From Bacteroidaceae bacterium (GTDB taxonomy: Bacteria > Bacteroidota > Bacteroidia > Bacteroidales > Bacteroidaceae): a stretch of 62,050 nucleotides of DNA. The notes under the pieces were generated by a model. That model ran no database searches. It was given only the letters and a program-made list of their open reading frames with translations, and was not told where the DNA came from. Position numbers and translations under genes: made by a program. Positions within the stretch are counted from its first letter, which is position 1; each line of letters opens with the position of its first letter. The stretch is taken from contig JAILPK010000060.1 of the NCBI GenBank assembly GCA_024699495.1, positions 1-62,050 on the forward strand, in the 5' to 3' direction. Below, in pieces: positions 26,675 to 35,123 of the stretch.

Positions 26675-27598
26675 CTAACGTCTGAAAGCTTCCGTGCGCA
26701 CCTTAATATTCTTTTTGAGACATTCACTGTAGAGCCAGGGCTCACAGCTGTGGATGTCCCCCACGTTGATTAGGTCTTTGAACGGGTGGTATTCAGCCCC
26801 GCTATAGCCAGTTACAACAAGAACATGATATTCAGGAGAAACAGACACTGTGATTGTGTCATGCAACGTTGCCGGGGTGGAGTCAGTGCGCCAGTTTACC
26901 GGGTTGATGCAGATGTCAGATGCAGCAATCAGCGGTTGAATGAATTTCACATCCTTCACCGTGTTGTAACAGATTGTGACGCCTGTGTCAGACTCGCCCT
27001 GAGCTGGCCTAATGTGGCTACATTCGTCCATATCCTGTTGCGTAACCTTATAACCTAACACATAGGCCGCCACCAAATGGCTATATGTCTCTTCATTCAT
27101 GTGCTTGAGCAATTCCACCACAGCCAGTCCGCCCTGGCTGAAACCGGCGATAACGAGCGGACGTGTCTGGTCGCGATGCTCCAGAAAATAGTCGAAGGCC
27201 TTGCATACATCATCCATTGCCAGGCGCGTACGCTGGTGAATAATCTCCTCGCTCCGCGTCAGCCATGCATCGATGGTCGTGTGCCTATAGAAAGGAGCAT
27301 AAAAGCAATTGCCCGGCGCCATGTAGGCAGCAGCCTTCAGGATTTCCCGGGACATACGCTCGCGATGCAAGGGGTTCCACACGTCGGCATAATGGCATAT
27401 ATTGCCTTCCGCATCCGGCCAGTCCTGCTCCCATGTTGAGACTATGTAGAATACATCAGCACCCGTTCCTGCTGAATCGCCGTATTGTGTAATCCACATC
27501 GTAGAATCGCTGTACTCAGGCTCTTTCGGGACGAAACTGGCAGAGTCTGAACATCCCAACAGAACGGGAAACAGGAAAAACAAGAATAACTTTTTCAT
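26675..27598 (-). CDS. DUF3089 alpha/beta-hydrolase lipoprotein
   Basis: A 307-residue protein with a lipobox (LLGCSDS, Cys16), so a probable outer-membrane or periplasmic lipoprotein. The DUF3089 pattern is clear: VFYIVSTW near 45, NCFYAPFYRHTTIDAW near 97, AMDDVCKAFDYFL near 127 and a nucleophile elbow AGFSQGG near 149. The family is an uncharacterised hydrolase group with a lipase-like fold. It lies 70 bases after the carboxylesterase gene on the same strand, so the two are probably cotranscribed. Confidence 0.85.
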   Translation of the reverse strand: MKKLFLFFLFPVLLGCSDSASFVPKEPEYSDSTMWITQYGDSAGTGADVFYIVSTWEQDWPDAEGNICHYADVWNPLHRERMSREILKAAAYMAPGNCFYAPFYRHTTIDAWLTRSEEIIHQRTRLAMDDVCKAFDYFLEHRDQTRPLVIAGFSQGGLAVVELLKHMNEETYSHLVAAYVLGYKVTQQDMDECSHIRPAQGESDTGVTICYNTVKDVKFIQPLIAASDICINPVNWRTDSTPATLHDTITVSVSPEYHVLVVTGYSGAEYHPFKDLINVGDIHSCEPWLYSECLKKNIKVRTEAFRR

Positions 27599-27668
27599 AG
27601 ATTTTTTTAAGATAGCAGAACCGTCTTCAAAGACAACGTTTTAGATAAGAAATTGAGAGAAGCAGTTA

Positions 27669-29231
27669 TCACCAGATGCTACGGCTCAGTTTCATCAGGT
27701 CACGGTCGTGATGCTGCAACGGATATGATTTATTGTCGAGAATCATAGTGACTCCAGTCTGCTCATTGTATGGTTCCCATTTCGGCAGTCCTTTGACATT
27801 AGGATTTCCAGTCTTAATGAACGAAAGCCAGATGCTGCTGATCAGTTTCTCAAATTTGTAAGCGCTGGCCGACGCGCCAGTCATCTCGCGCTGCAGACTT
27901 ACGTTGTGCAGCATAAACGGCAGTTCCATCCCGTGAGATGCCCCAAGCGCGTTGCTCTCGGGCTTCCATGTGAAGAGATACAGATATGCAGGAGCGCCGC
28001 CTTGAGCACTCTTGGCAGCAGCCTGCTTTACGGCTCCCGCGCGGAAGCCGGTATCTACATACGTCATCTCCTTGGGCTCGGCTTTGGGATAAGCCTTTTT
28101 GAATGCGGCGATGAACTTTGTCCCCTGCTCCTCGCCCATACGTTTTTTCACCGCAGCTTCAGCTTCCTGCCAAGTCATATCCTTGCTGATGTCGAATGTG
28201 AACTCGTTGAAATCAGTTCCAATAAGCATCGGCACGTCCTTCGAAACAGGCGATGCAGGGTCGAATGGATGCTGAGGCAGAATCGTTCCATCAACCACAG
28301 GCGAGAAGCCACTGCGGATGCCTTTCTGAGCCAAACGATTGACAGCGTAATTCAGTTCTTCATAGGTGAATTTGGAGAAGTCAGCCTCTGCCGTTGCAGG
28401 CAGTCCCAATTCCTGTGCCAGGGCGATGCCGAACTGACGAGTGTTTTCCGGCAGAGCCTGACGGAGTGTGGAGCCGCTCTGAACGATTGCACGCTTGAAG
28501 AGCCCCTTGGCGCTTGGCATAGCCAGCAGCGTGGACACCTTGCCTCCGCCGCCCGACTGTCCGCCGATGGTCACCTCGTTTGGGTCACCTCCGAAGAGAG
28601 CTATATTGTCACGCACCCATTCCAACGCTTTCACAATATCTTGCTGGCCGAGATTCACGCTCTGCGAATACTTGCCTCCCAATCCGGTGAGGTCAGCATA
28701 TCCAAGAATATTTAGCCTGTGGTTCAAGTTCACGACAACGATTCCACCAGCTTCGGCCAGTGCCCGCCCTTCGTAACATGGCAAGTCATGTCCTGAACCT
28801 CCGGCATAGCCACCGCCATGAATCCACACAAACACAGGGCGTTTCATCCCGTCGTTTATGCCCGGAGTCCACACGTTAAGCACAAGGCAGTTTTTCTCAT
28901 CCATCTGCTCTGTGACAAACTGATTGCCGAAGCCGTAATCAGTCTGGCTGTTTCGATCGTTCCAGCGCAGGGACTCGTTCTGCGGTGCTTGGGGGCCATA
29001 GACCTTACATTGGCGCAACTCTTGGACCACATCCGGATTCTGCGGTGGCATGAAGCGCTCTGCCTTAGCATATCGGATGCCCTTGAAGGTAAATATGCTG
29101 CCGTCTTGATAGCCTTCTATCGGGCCATATACAGTCTGTACTCGGGTGTGTTTACCCGCCGTGATAGGTTGTGCTACAGCTGTTGCCGCAAGCAACGAGG
29201 CACAAAGGATTGAGGAAATGAACTTTTTCAT
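27669..29231 (-). CDS. Secreted type-B carboxylesterase
   Basis: A 520-residue COesterase-family protein, related to the product of the gene at 14007. Signal peptide 1-20 (ending AVAQ). Motifs: FVWIHGGGYAGGSGH (oxyanion hole), GGQSGGGGK with the nucleophile Ser near 228, an acidic residue in GTDFNEF, and a His in SHGMELPFM. Substrate unknown. It has its own promoter and is probably followed in the same transcript by the DUF3089 gene. Confidence 0.88.
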   Translation of the reverse strand: MKKFISSILCASLLAATAVAQPITAGKHTRVQTVYGPIEGYQDGSIFTFKGIRYAKAERFMPPQNPDVVQELRQCKVYGPQAPQNESLRWNDRNSQTDYGFGNQFVTEQMDEKNCLVLNVWTPGINDGMKRPVFVWIHGGGYAGGSGHDLPCYEGRALAEAGGIVVVNLNHRLNILGYADLTGLGGKYSQSVNLGQQDIVKALEWVRDNIALFGGDPNEVTIGGQSGGGGKVSTLLAMPSAKGLFKRAIVQSGSTLRQALPENTRQFGIALAQELGLPATAEADFSKFTYEELNYAVNRLAQKGIRSGFSPVVDGTILPQHPFDPASPVSKDVPMLIGTDFNEFTFDISKDMTWQEAEAAVKKRMGEEQGTKFIAAFKKAYPKAEPKEMTYVDTGFRAGAVKQAAAKSAQGGAPAYLYLFTWKPESNALGASHGMELPFMLHNVSLQREMTGASASAYKFEKLISSIWLSFIKTGNPNVKGLPKWEPYNEQTGVTMILDNKSYPLQHHDRDLMKLSRSIW

Positions 29232-29329
29232 ATTTTTATTACATTCTTTTTATGATAAGAACGCACGCATCCCGCCCGTCTTATATGTTAATATGCATGT
29301 TGTTACTGCAGAAAAATTTCTTCGCGCTG

Positions 29330-29361
29330 CAAAGTTAAGTAAGGCAAGTTAAAAAAACAAA
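29330..29361 (-). promoter_or_regulatory. Promoter of the carboxylesterase gene
   Basis: On the minus strand TTTG (29358-29361), a 20-base spacer and TAACTTTG (29330-29337) match the consensus exactly. The leader would be about 90 bases. Confidence 0.8.
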
Positions 29362-29461
29362 TTTCCGGCCATGTTTTGTTGTCAGATTTTTCTCTGGAAA
29401 TAAAATGCTTCCCGATTAGTTAATTTGTGCCACAAATTATACTTAAATGAAGAATTATTCC

Positions 29462-29469
29462 TACCTTTG
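29462..29469 (+). promoter_or_regulatory. -7 box of umuC
   Basis: TACCTTTG fits TAnnTTTG, 15 bases before the ATG. No clear -33 box was found. Confidence 0.55.
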
Positions 29470-29483
29470 TGCAAATTTAGATT

Positions 29484-30788
29484 ATGTACGGAATAATAGA
29501 CTGTGACAACTGTTACGTATCGTGCGAGCGTGTGTTTCGGCCAGACCTAAACAACAAGCCGGTGGTAGTGCTGTCGAACAACGACGGCTGCGTTGTGGCC
29601 CGAAGCAACGAGGCAAAGGCTTTGGGCATCAAGGCCGGCATGCCCTATTTTCAGATGCTTCAGCTGTTTCCGAATGAAAACATTACAGTCTTTTCTTCCA
29701 ACTACGAGCTCTACGACGAGATGACCGGGCGCGTAATGAGCATAATCAGACAGGAAGCGCCGGCTTACTTCCGCTATTCCATAGATGAGTGTTTTGTATA
29801 TTTAGACGGGATGGACAATGTGGATTTGAAATTATGGGGGGAGTTCATACACAAGAAGATTATGATGTATGTGGGTATTTCCACCAGCGTCGGAATTGCT
29901 CCCAACAAGACATTGGCCAAAATGGCTTCCCACTTCGCCAAGAAATACAAAGGTTACAAGCACTCATGTATCATAGATACCAGCGAGAAACGAATCAAAG
30001 CCCTCAAGCTCTTCCCCATCGCAGAAGTGTGGGGCATAGGGCGTAAATATGGCATGAAATGTGAGTCCCTGGGCATAAAGACAGCCTACGACTTGGCCTC
30101 TCACAACGGAGACTGGGTCAAACTCACCTTCAATAACATAAACATATATCGGACGTGGAAAGAGCTCCAGGGGGAAGACTGCGTCCCCAACGAAGAACTG
30201 ACCAAGAAGAAAAGTATCTGCACCAGCCGTTCGTTCAACAATATGATTTCCGACTTACAGACTCTCTCCACCCACGTCTCCAACTATGCAGCCCGCTGCG
30301 CAGCAAAACTCCGGGCGCAGCATACGGCAGCCTCGGTGGTCGGAGTATTCCTCTATACGAACGCCTTCCGCAAGGATTTACCGCAATCTTTTAATTACCA
30401 GGAGCAGCGGTTAATCACGCCCTCCAATTCGAGCACAACTATCGTATCTATAGCACTTAAGGTGTTGGAAAAGATATTCATTGAAGGTTACCGATACAAG
30501 AAAGCCGGTGTCATCGTAAAGGATATTGAAGGGGAATTGCCAATTCAACAGGATCTGTTTGATTTCGATGCAGAACATATCCAAAAGATGCGGGACCTCG
30601 ACTCTATCATAGACCGCATCAACAGAACAGAAGGCAGAGAAACTATAATGCTTGCCTCACAGCAGTACTCACGCCGCGGCGCAAAAGCCACAGAGTATAC
30701 CGATGCAATCAGACACGACTTCCGCAGTCAAAACCCCACGACACGGTGGAACGAAATCATTCACCTCAATAAAGGCAACAAATCTTAG
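29484..30788 (+). CDS. umuC: Y-family DNA polymerase, UmuC type
   Basis: Catalytic subunit of the SOS-induced translesion polymerase V type. The 434-residue product begins [18 protein letters not shown] (metal-binding Asp6 and Asp8) and has the [15 protein letters not shown] motif and the second metal site [10 protein letters not shown] near 100. The finger, helix-hairpin-helix (VWGIGRKYG near 183) and little-finger domains are present, followed by the DUF4113-like C-terminal end. Length is normal. Its usual partner UmuD is not adjacent; the only S24 protein seen is at 7950. Confidence 0.93.
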   Translation: MYGIIDCDNCYVSCERVFRPDLNNKPVVVLSNNDGCVVARSNEAKALGIKAGMPYFQMLQLFPNENITVFSSNYELYDEMTGRVMSIIRQEAPAYFRYSIDECFVYLDGMDNVDLKLWGEFIHKKIMMYVGISTSVGIAPNKTLAKMASHFAKKYKGYKHSCIIDTSEKRIKALKLFPIAEVWGIGRKYGMKCESLGIKTAYDLASHNGDWVKLTFNNINIYRTWKELQGEDCVPNEELTKKKSICTSRSFNNMISDLQTLSTHVSNYAARCAAKLRAQHTAASVVGVFLYTNAFRKDLPQSFNYQEQRLITPSNSSTTIVSIALKVLEKIFIEGYRYKKAGVIVKDIEGELPIQQDLFDFDAEHIQKMRDLDSIIDRINRTEGRETIMLASQQYSRRGAKATEYTDAIRHDFRSQNPTTRWNEIIHLNKGNKS

Positions 30789-31089
30789 AGACTTACAAGC
30801 CCCAACTACCTTATTGTTAGAATTTTGGAATGTTTATTTGTTATTATTGAATCTGTAAGTCTTAGTTATCACAACCTTTCGGCATCATCTGTTGAAACAT
30901 TGGCGGTTGGGTTTCGCAAATTCCCACGTGAGATAACCGTTCTTCAATAGAAGCATCCGGCAAACCACGCATTCACATATTCGTTAAGATCAGCATTTTG
31001 TAAAACACATGAATGCTCATATAACTCTATCTCGAACAGCTTTCAAGACCTCATTGAACTAGAGTGAAGTGACAGTGAGTCGAGGCATG
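30789..31089. other. Intergenic region without a recognised gene
   Basis: About 300 A/T-rich bases after umuC. AGACTTACA at 30789 can pair with TGTAAGTCT near 30854 over a long loop. I translated the stretch by eye on both strands and found only short frames broken by stops. Confidence 0.4.
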
Positions 31090-31185
31090 TTTAATCTGAG
31101 ACGGCCGTCTCAGATTCAGGTGACGGCTGTCTCAGATTCAGGTGACGGCCGTCTCAGATTCAGGTGACGGCCGTCTCAGATTAAA
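31090..31185. repeat. Array of four 22-bp GACGGCCGTCTCAGATTCAGGT units with inverted ends
   Basis: Units start at 31100, 31122, 31144 and 31166; the second has one change (GGCTGT for GGCCGT) and the last stops after GATT. The outer 20 bases are inverted copies of each other (31090-31109 starting TTTAATCTGAGACGG, and 31166-31185 ending CTCAGATTAAA). Each unit has the palindromic centre GACGGCCGTC. The array lies between two convergent genes. Confidence 0.9.
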
Positions 31186-31339
31186 TTAATGCTGATTTAT
31201 GAAGAGTTGAGAGTAGTTAAATAACAACTTCCTTCAGCCAATTTTCGGTGCTACATTTACTGCTAATAGCTAAAAGCCCGAAAACTAAATGCTTCAATTC
31301 AAAATATTGCTGTCCGGTAAAACTTTTTCGAATTCAAAA

Positions 31340-32803
31340 CTATTTACGCACTGGATCGCAGGTTAGGTTGCATCCGAGTTTCTTGAATATCTTCCGGTCA
31401 ACCTCGCTGAGTAGAACTGTGGCATGCACCTGGCAGCCGTCGAGTAGAGGCAGGGAGTCCAGAGCCTTTCGGCAATTCTCATCATGCTGACTCAATACGG
31501 CTAAGGCAACGAGAACTTCGTCGGTATGCAAGCGTGGGTTGTTGCCATGCAACATTGATGTTTTCATTCTCTGAATCGGTTCTATCATCACCTGTGGTAT
31601 GAGTTTCAGCGAGTGATCGATGCCGGCCAGATATTTTGTGGCATTGAGAAGAAGGGCTGCGCTGGGACCGAGTAAAGGACTGGTTTCGGCTGTGATGAGT
31701 GTGCCGTCGGAGAGTTCGATGGCAGCTGTAGGGTTGCCTGCCTGGATTTTACGCTCGTAGGCTGCCACTGTGCATCTGCGGTCAGCGGTGGTGAGCTTCA
31801 TCTGCTTCATGAGCAGGGCTATCTTATTCAATTCCTGTTCACTGCTTCGTCCCTCGACGACAACGGCCTGTGCAGCATAGTAACGGCGTATGATTTCCTG
31901 GCGCGAAGCCTCACGACATACTTCGTCATCAGATATGCAGAAACCGGCCATATTAACGCCCATATCTGTAGGAGACTTATATGGACTCTCCCCATAGATA
32001 CCCTCGAAAATAGCATTTAAGACAGGGAAAATCTCGATGTCGCGATTATAATTTACGGTGGTCTCCCCATAAGCTTCGAGATGAAAGTGGTCAATCATAT
32101 TAACGTCGTCGAGGTCAGCTGTGGCAGCTTCGTAAGCGACGTTGACCGGATGCTTGAGCGAGATGTTCCAGATGGGGAAGGTCTCGAACTTTGCGTAGCC
32201 GGCTTTAATACCACGTGCGTTCTCGTTGTACAACTGGCTAAGGCAGACAGCCATCTTCCCGCTACCGGGGCCTGGGGCGGTTACAACCACAAGCGGGCGT
32301 GAAGTTTCGACATAATCGTTTTTCCCGAATCCTTCGTCGGAGTCGATTAAATCCACATTTGTGGGATAACCTTCAATCAAATAATGATAATAGACGCGTA
32401 CCCCGCCGATGCGTTCGAGGCGTTCGCGGAAAGCGATGGCACTGCGCTGGCCGTTGAAATGGGTTATGACGACAGAGCTGACGAAGAGTCCGCGGTCTGT
32501 GAACACATCACGCAGGCGAAGGACATCTTTATCGTAGGTTATTCCGAGATCGCTGCGCACCTTGTTGCGCTCTATGTCTTCTGCGCTAATAACGATAATT
32601 ATTTCAGCATCGTCGCGTAGCTGCATGAGCATACGCAGTTTACTGTCGGGCTGGAATCCGGGCAGCACTCTTGAAGCATGATAGTCATCATATAGTTTAC
32701 CGCCGAATTCGAGATATAGTTTGTCGCCAAACTGAGCTATGCGCTCTTTGATGTGCTCAGACTGAATCCGCAGATATTTATCGTTATCAAATCCCTGTTG
32801 CAT
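31340..32803 (-). CDS. DUF1846 family protein
   Basis: A 487-residue protein with the hallmark sequence of DUF1846: the N-terminal QGFDNDKYL...QSEHIKERI, a VVTAPGPGSGKMA loop near 178 that resembles a nucleotide-binding loop, FPIWNISLKHPVN and NMIDHFH. The family is widespread in Firmicutes and Bacteroidota and has solved structures, but I know of no established function. There is no signal peptide, so it is cytoplasmic. It is transcribed alone from the promoter at 32827-32857 and converges on umuC. Confidence 0.88.
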   Translation of the reverse strand: MQQGFDNDKYLRIQSEHIKERIAQFGDKLYLEFGGKLYDDYHASRVLPGFQPDSKLRMLMQLRDDAEIIIVISAEDIERNKVRSDLGITYDKDVLRLRDVFTDRGLFVSSVVITHFNGQRSAIAFRERLERIGGVRVYYHYLIEGYPTNVDLIDSDEGFGKNDYVETSRPLVVVTAPGPGSGKMAVCLSQLYNENARGIKAGYAKFETFPIWNISLKHPVNVAYEAATADLDDVNMIDHFHLEAYGETTVNYNRDIEIFPVLNAIFEGIYGESPYKSPTDMGVNMAGFCISDDEVCREASRQEIIRRYYAAQAVVVEGRSSEQELNKIALLMKQMKLTTADRRCTVAAYERKIQAGNPTAAIELSDGTLITAETSPLLGPSAALLLNATKYLAGIDHSLKLIPQVMIEPIQRMKTSMLHGNNPRLHTDEVLVALAVLSQHDENCRKALDSLPLLDGCQVHATVLLSEVDRKIFKKLGCNLTCDPVRK

Positions 32804-32826
32804 AATCTATATTGGTTTATGGCGCG

Positions 32827-32857
32827 CAAAATTATAATATATTCTTCAAAATGGCAA
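32827..32857 (-). promoter_or_regulatory. Promoter of the DUF1846 gene
   Basis: On the minus strand TTG (32855-32857), a 20-base spacer and TAATTTTG (32827-32834) fit the consensus. Confidence 0.65.
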
Positions 32858-32893
32858 CTTTTTATTGAAAAAACCAATCTTTTTCAGAGGATA

Positions 32894-34921
32894 TCAATTG
32901 AGAAGAACAGCTGCACATTGAGGCAATAGGGTTATAGAAACCTGTCTTTTCTTGTTGGTAGTAAGAGTGGTTGATGCTGGTGTTTTCCCATCCTTCCCGT
33001 CGTGCAAGTATGTAAGCGTGGTTTTAGCCTCGAAGAGGCCGGCGAGGTCTATGGTGAGTTTCTTCTGCTCCTGCTCTGCGTTCATTGCGACGATATACCA
33101 ACGGCTGCCATTACGCCGCGCCAGCACAACATATTTGCCTGGATAGCCGTCGATAAACCGGGTTTCATCCCATGTGGTAGGCACCTGCTTCATGAAGTCT
33201 ATTTCAAACTGCGGCTGTTCAGTAAGGTCTCGCGGTGTTAATGCAAAGTTCTGTCCGGAAGATTGGAAAGCGATGGCTGTGGCGAGTTCAAAGATGTCAG
33301 ATGTACGCCGGGTAGTTCCTCCGTTGTTTCCTCTGTTGAGGCGCTTTTGCAGAACGGTGCCCCCATATTCCATCGATGCTGTTGTGTTACGCACAAAAGG
33401 ATGCAGGCATGCGTGTCTGGCTTCTAAATCGCAGAATGGCTGGCCAAATACCAGGTTCTCACTGGCCAAGACTGCTTCAGAGCTGCAATAGTTCGGATAC
33501 ATGCGTTCCCACCCACGGGGCAATGTGCAACCGTGGAATATTACTTGTATTCCGAAGTCGTTGGCATCAGAGAGGATAGCTTCGTAGAGACGCATCGTCT
33601 CCTGTTTGTCACCGGCAAAGAAATCAACTTTGATACCGGCAACGCCATGTTTCTGCAGCCATTTCATCTCAGCTTTGCGGCTGATGGGGTTGCTCATGCA
33701 ATGGCGGGCGCACTGGGGCGCATCGTTCCATCCGCCGTTGGAGTTATACCAGACCCAGGGCCTTACACCTTTTTCTTTGCAATAGGCAAAAAGCAGTTCC
33801 ATGCGTTTGCGGCCGATATTCTTAAACCAGCCACCATCAATGAGACATCCCTCCCAGCCCAGCGAAGCGGCGAGGTCGATAAACTCTTTCTGGTCGTTGT
33901 AATTGATGCTGGCATCCTGCCAAATAATCCACGACCAGGTGTTGCGCGAACCTTTGTATTCGATGCTGGGCTCATAGAGCTGTTCGACAACATCCCACGC
34001 AATTGTAGTTTCCACGATGGGTTTCAATGACGGCCCCAGAGTAAGGGTCCGCCAGGGGGTGAAACCCGACTTGTCGTCGTAGGGCGAGGTGCCACCACCG
34101 GAAAGGCCTATTTGCGCGCCGGCGCTACCGAAGCCATTGTTCTCCTCAGGCATAGGGTAAGCAATGGTGAAGAGGCCGTCGGGAGTGGCGTCGGAGAGGT
34201 GGCTTCCGCAATAATTTCCTGACACGCCGGTCTCGCTAATCAGTAACCACCCCTCCCCTTTTCTGAACAGACATGGGAAGGTCCAACCGTGGCCATACTG
34301 TGATTTTGTAGTGGCAGGTTCGTCCCATATATAATATTCTTCGTAGGAAGGTTTGGTTCGTTTCCATCCAATCATAGCATCGCTCTGCGGGCAGATGAAT
34401 GCCGAAGTTCCGGAGGGCATATCGAAACCCGTGAGTTCTTCTGTGACGACTGCCGAGAGGGTCTCCCGATAAGGGTGAATTTGATAGCGGAAGGCTATGT
34501 TATTGTTGGAAATCTGAAACTCGACGGTGAAATTCACATTCGTCTGGGTGTTCACCAAATCGAACTTTGCCATCACGGGGTCATAGGATATCTCAGACTG
34601 TTTTCCCTGACGCAGGTGATATTTTTGCGGTTGACCTGTATATTGCACTTTGTGGTTGAGAAGCTTGAGATTTGAAGATAAGTCTCCAAATGTTCCCTTG
34701 AGTCCTAAAGGTGAGGGCTCGAGCATCTGAACATCGAGGGTGTCTTTCTTCGACACCGTGCGATAGCCGGCTGAATAAAACGGCTTGCCTCCCTCGACTT
34801 TGAAATCGAGGTATGTCAATTTGTCCGGCGACAATACCCTTATTGCCTGAGCGGAGGCAGATAGTGGGAATAGGGAAAGAAGCGTAAACGCGATAAACAG
34901 ATTTCTGACAATAACTTTCAT
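32894..34921 (-). CDS. GH97 family glycoside hydrolase (SusB-like)
   Basis: A 675-residue periplasmic enzyme. Signal peptide 1-24 (ending ASAQ); N-terminal beta-supersandwich (about 30-290); TIM barrel (about 300-570) with SWIIWQDASINYNDQKEF, WEGCLIDGGWF and GIKVDFFAGDKQ; C-terminal sandwich to the end. The Asp at 433 in KVDFF is in the place of the nucleophile of the retaining alpha-galactosidase branch, whereas inverting alpha-glucosidases of the family use Glu elsewhere. So an alpha-galactosidase-like activity is the better guess. It lies 200 bases after the PL11 gene on the same strand. Confidence 0.9.
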   Translation of the reverse strand: MKVIVRNLFIAFTLLSLFPLSASAQAIRVLSPDKLTYLDFKVEGGKPFYSAGYRTVSKKDTLDVQMLEPSPLGLKGTFGDLSSNLKLLNHKVQYTGQPQKYHLRQGKQSEISYDPVMAKFDLVNTQTNVNFTVEFQISNNNIAFRYQIHPYRETLSAVVTEELTGFDMPSGTSAFICPQSDAMIGWKRTKPSYEEYYIWDEPATTKSQYGHGWTFPCLFRKGEGWLLISETGVSGNYCGSHLSDATPDGLFTIAYPMPEENNGFGSAGAQIGLSGGGTSPYDDKSGFTPWRTLTLGPSLKPIVETTIAWDVVEQLYEPSIEYKGSRNTWSWIIWQDASINYNDQKEFIDLAASLGWEGCLIDGGWFKNIGRKRMELLFAYCKEKGVRPWVWYNSNGGWNDAPQCARHCMSNPISRKAEMKWLQKHGVAGIKVDFFAGDKQETMRLYEAILSDANDFGIQVIFHGCTLPRGWERMYPNYCSSEAVLASENLVFGQPFCDLEARHACLHPFVRNTTASMEYGGTVLQKRLNRGNNGGTTRRTSDIFELATAIAFQSSGQNFALTPRDLTEQPQFEIDFMKQVPTTWDETRFIDGYPGKYVVLARRNGSRWYIVAMNAEQEQKKLTIDLAGLFEAKTTLTYLHDGKDGKTPASTTLTTNKKRQVSITLLPQCAAVLLN

Positions 34922-34942
34922 ATTTATATTTAAGTTTTTTGG

Positions 34943-34976
34943 AGCCCCCTCACCACTCCCCCCAAAGGGAGGGGCT
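34943..34976. repeat. C/G-rich hairpin in the PL11-GH97 gap
   Basis: AGCCCCCTC (34943-34951) pairs with GAGGGGCT (34969-34976) with one bulged C; an inner CTCCC/GGGAG pairing is an alternative. A second hairpin, GCCGCA/TGCGGC, follows at about 34980. Similar C/G hairpins occur at 56710 and 57299. Confidence 0.5.
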
Positions 34977-35123
34977 TCGGCCGCAGATGCGGCTTGCAGG
35001 GAGCGTCTGATTCTATAGACACTTTAGATGATATTGAGGGTTTTGGCCGCAGACGGGACACTGACAGTTTAATGTCGGGCTGGCGCCACAACAGGTTCTG
35101 AAGAGATGCGGAACTGGCGATAT

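Noticed and set aside
31090..31185. CRISPR array
   Set aside because: The units are directly joined with no spacers, are palindromic, and no cas gene is in the window.
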